Origin: an uncultured Pseudomonadota bacterium
Lineage (GTDB): Bacteria; Pseudomonadota; Gammaproteobacteria; Methylococcales; Methylomonadaceae
Reading direction: 5' to 3'
Length of the DNA stretch: 6,880 nt
Assembly (NCBI GenBank): GCA_903931355.1
Contig: CAIZCB010000499.1
Location: 1-6,880, forward strand
Of this stretch, positions 5,936 to 6,880 are shown piece by piece; position 1 is the stretch's first letter; every line of letters starts with the position of its first letter. The position numbers and the translations under genes were made by a program. The notes below the pieces were generated by a model. That model was not told where the DNA came from and did not search any database. It saw only the letters and a program-made list of their open reading frames with translations.

Positions 5936-6880
5936 ATGCAAATCATTCAAGAAGCGCTGACGTTTGACGACGTTTTATTAATCCCCGCGCATTCAACTGT
6001 TTTACCTCGCGATGTTCATTTAACAACGCAATTAACCCGCAACATCACCCTAAACATTCCTTTGGTATCAGCTGCCATGGACACGGTGACTGAAGCACGT
6101 CTAGCGATTGCCATTGCCCAAGAAGGCGGTATCGGCATCATTCACAAAAACATGACTATCGAGCAACAAGCTCGTGAAGTGTTACGGGTTAAAAAATACG
6201 AAAGCGGTGTCATTAAAGACCCTATCACAGTTTCCCCTAACGCCACTGTGCGTGAAGTCATGGAACTGACTCGCGCCAAAAACATTTCTGGTGTACCTGT
6301 CGTTGATGGTGAAGCCTTAGTCGGCATCGTTACCAGTCGCGATTTGCGTTTTGAAACTCGCTTGGATGAATCGATTACTTCGATCATGACCCCTAAAGAG
6401 CGATTAGTGACCGTTAATGAATCAGCCAGCTATAAAGAAGCGATTGCCCTGTTACATAAACACCGTATTGAAAAAGTGCTGGTTGTAAATGGTGATTTTC
6501 ATTTGCGCGGCATGATTACTGTCAAAGACATTCAAAAAGCCAAAGATAATCCACACGCTTGCAAAGACGAACAAGAGCGTTTGCGTGTTGGCGCGGCGGT
6601 TGGTACTGGCGCAGAAACCGAAGAAAGAGTTAGAGCTTTAGTCGAAGCCGGTGTTGACGTGATTATCGTTGATACCGCTCACGGCCATTCACAAGGCGTA
6701 TTAGACCGCGTACGTTGGGTCAAACAAAACTTCCCAAAACTACAAGTCATCGGCGGCAATATCGCCACTGCAGCCGCCGCTAAAGCTTTAGTTGAAGCCG
6801 GCGCTGACGGCGTTAAAGTCGGCATTGGCCCTGGCTCAATTTGTACTACCCGTATCGTTGCAGGCGTCGGCGTGCCGCAA
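5936..6880 (+). CDS. guaB: GuaB, inosine-5'-monophosphate dehydrogenase (3' partial)
   Basis: IMP dehydrogenase oxidises IMP to XMP with NAD+, the committed step of GMP synthesis in the cytoplasm. The frame stays open to the right edge; 315 of the usual roughly 490 residues are visible. The N-terminal part of the barrel ([14 protein letters not shown] 7-20, [12 protein letters not shown] 42-53, [10 protein letters not shown] 64-73) leads to two CBS domains (about 92-203, with [20 protein letters not shown] at 117-136). The barrel then resumes with GAAVGTG (219-225), [11 protein letters not shown] (242-252), where Asp246 fits the NAD-site Asp, and VIGGNIAT (271-278). The catalytic loop [11 protein letters not shown] (296-306) carries nucleophile Cys303, 12 residues from the edge. 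The ATG at 5936 is preceded by AGGTG (5926-5930) at 5 nt; an in-frame GTG two codons earlier is less likely because it overlaps that site. guaA would be expected downstream. Confidence 0.98.
   Translation, partial: MQIIQEALTFDDVLLIPAHSTVLPRDVHLTTQLTRNITLNIPLVSAAMDTVTEARLAIAIAQEGGIGIIHKNMTIEQQAREVLRVKKYESGVIKDPITVSPNATVREVMELTRAKNISGVPVVDGEALVGIVTSRDLRFETRLDESITSIMTPKERLVTVNESASYKEAIALLHKHRIEKVLVVNGDFHLRGMITVKDIQKAKDNPHACKDEQERLRVGAAVGTGAETEERVRALVEAGVDVIIVDTAHGHSQGVLDRVRWVKQNFPKLQVIGGNIATAAAAKALVEAGADGVKVGIGPGSICTTRIVAGVGVPQ

Noticed and set aside
1..6880. Mobile element, CRISPR array, toxin-antitoxin or secondary-metabolite system
   Set aside because: No transposase, integrase, regular repeat-spacer pattern, toxin pair or biosynthetic enzymes were found. 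Most of the genes are housekeeping or conserved backbone families.

Overview
The window looks like ordinary chromosomal backbone from a gammaproteobacterium of modest GC content. The evidence is a UbiD very close to the enterobacterial type, a proteobacterial HemY, a YcgL-family protein (a family centred on Gammaproteobacteria) and DUF2333/DUF4389 proteins of the kind found in pseudomonads and relatives. I cannot name the genus. No transposase, phage gene, CRISPR array, tRNA or rRNA was seen.

Layout. The left edge cuts the N-terminus of hemY (+), which runs to 1153. It converges on ubiD (-, 1203-2666), and a strong symmetrical hairpin at 1164-1193 sits between the two stop codons. Upstream of ubiD is the only sizeable non-coding stretch, 2667-3009. 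It holds several dyads, repeated TGACT motifs and a possible 36-codon small ORF (-, 2706-2816) with a good Shine-Dalgarno. Next come two tightly coupled minus-strand membrane-protein genes, DUF2333 (3321-4340) followed by DUF4389 (3010-3315), and then a ycgL homologue (-, 4424-4696). Divergent from ycgL is a plus-strand pair: a CPBP-family intramembrane protease (4785-5387) overlapping by 8 bp a four-helix membrane protein of unknown function (5380-5847). The window ends inside guaB (+, from 5936), which is open to the right edge and has its catalytic Cys loop just inside the window.

How the genes relate. hemY (haem branch), ubiD (ubiquinone) and guaB (GMP) are unrelated housekeeping functions that happen to be neighbours. 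The less-known content is the set of small membrane proteins in the middle (DUF2333/DUF4389, and CPBP plus its partner). The two tight gene pairs suggest physical or functional partnership, but the sequence alone does not say what they do. I found no convincing new system. The best leads are the small ORF and dyads upstream of ubiD, the two uncharacterised membrane pairs, and a dyad over the likely guaB promoter.
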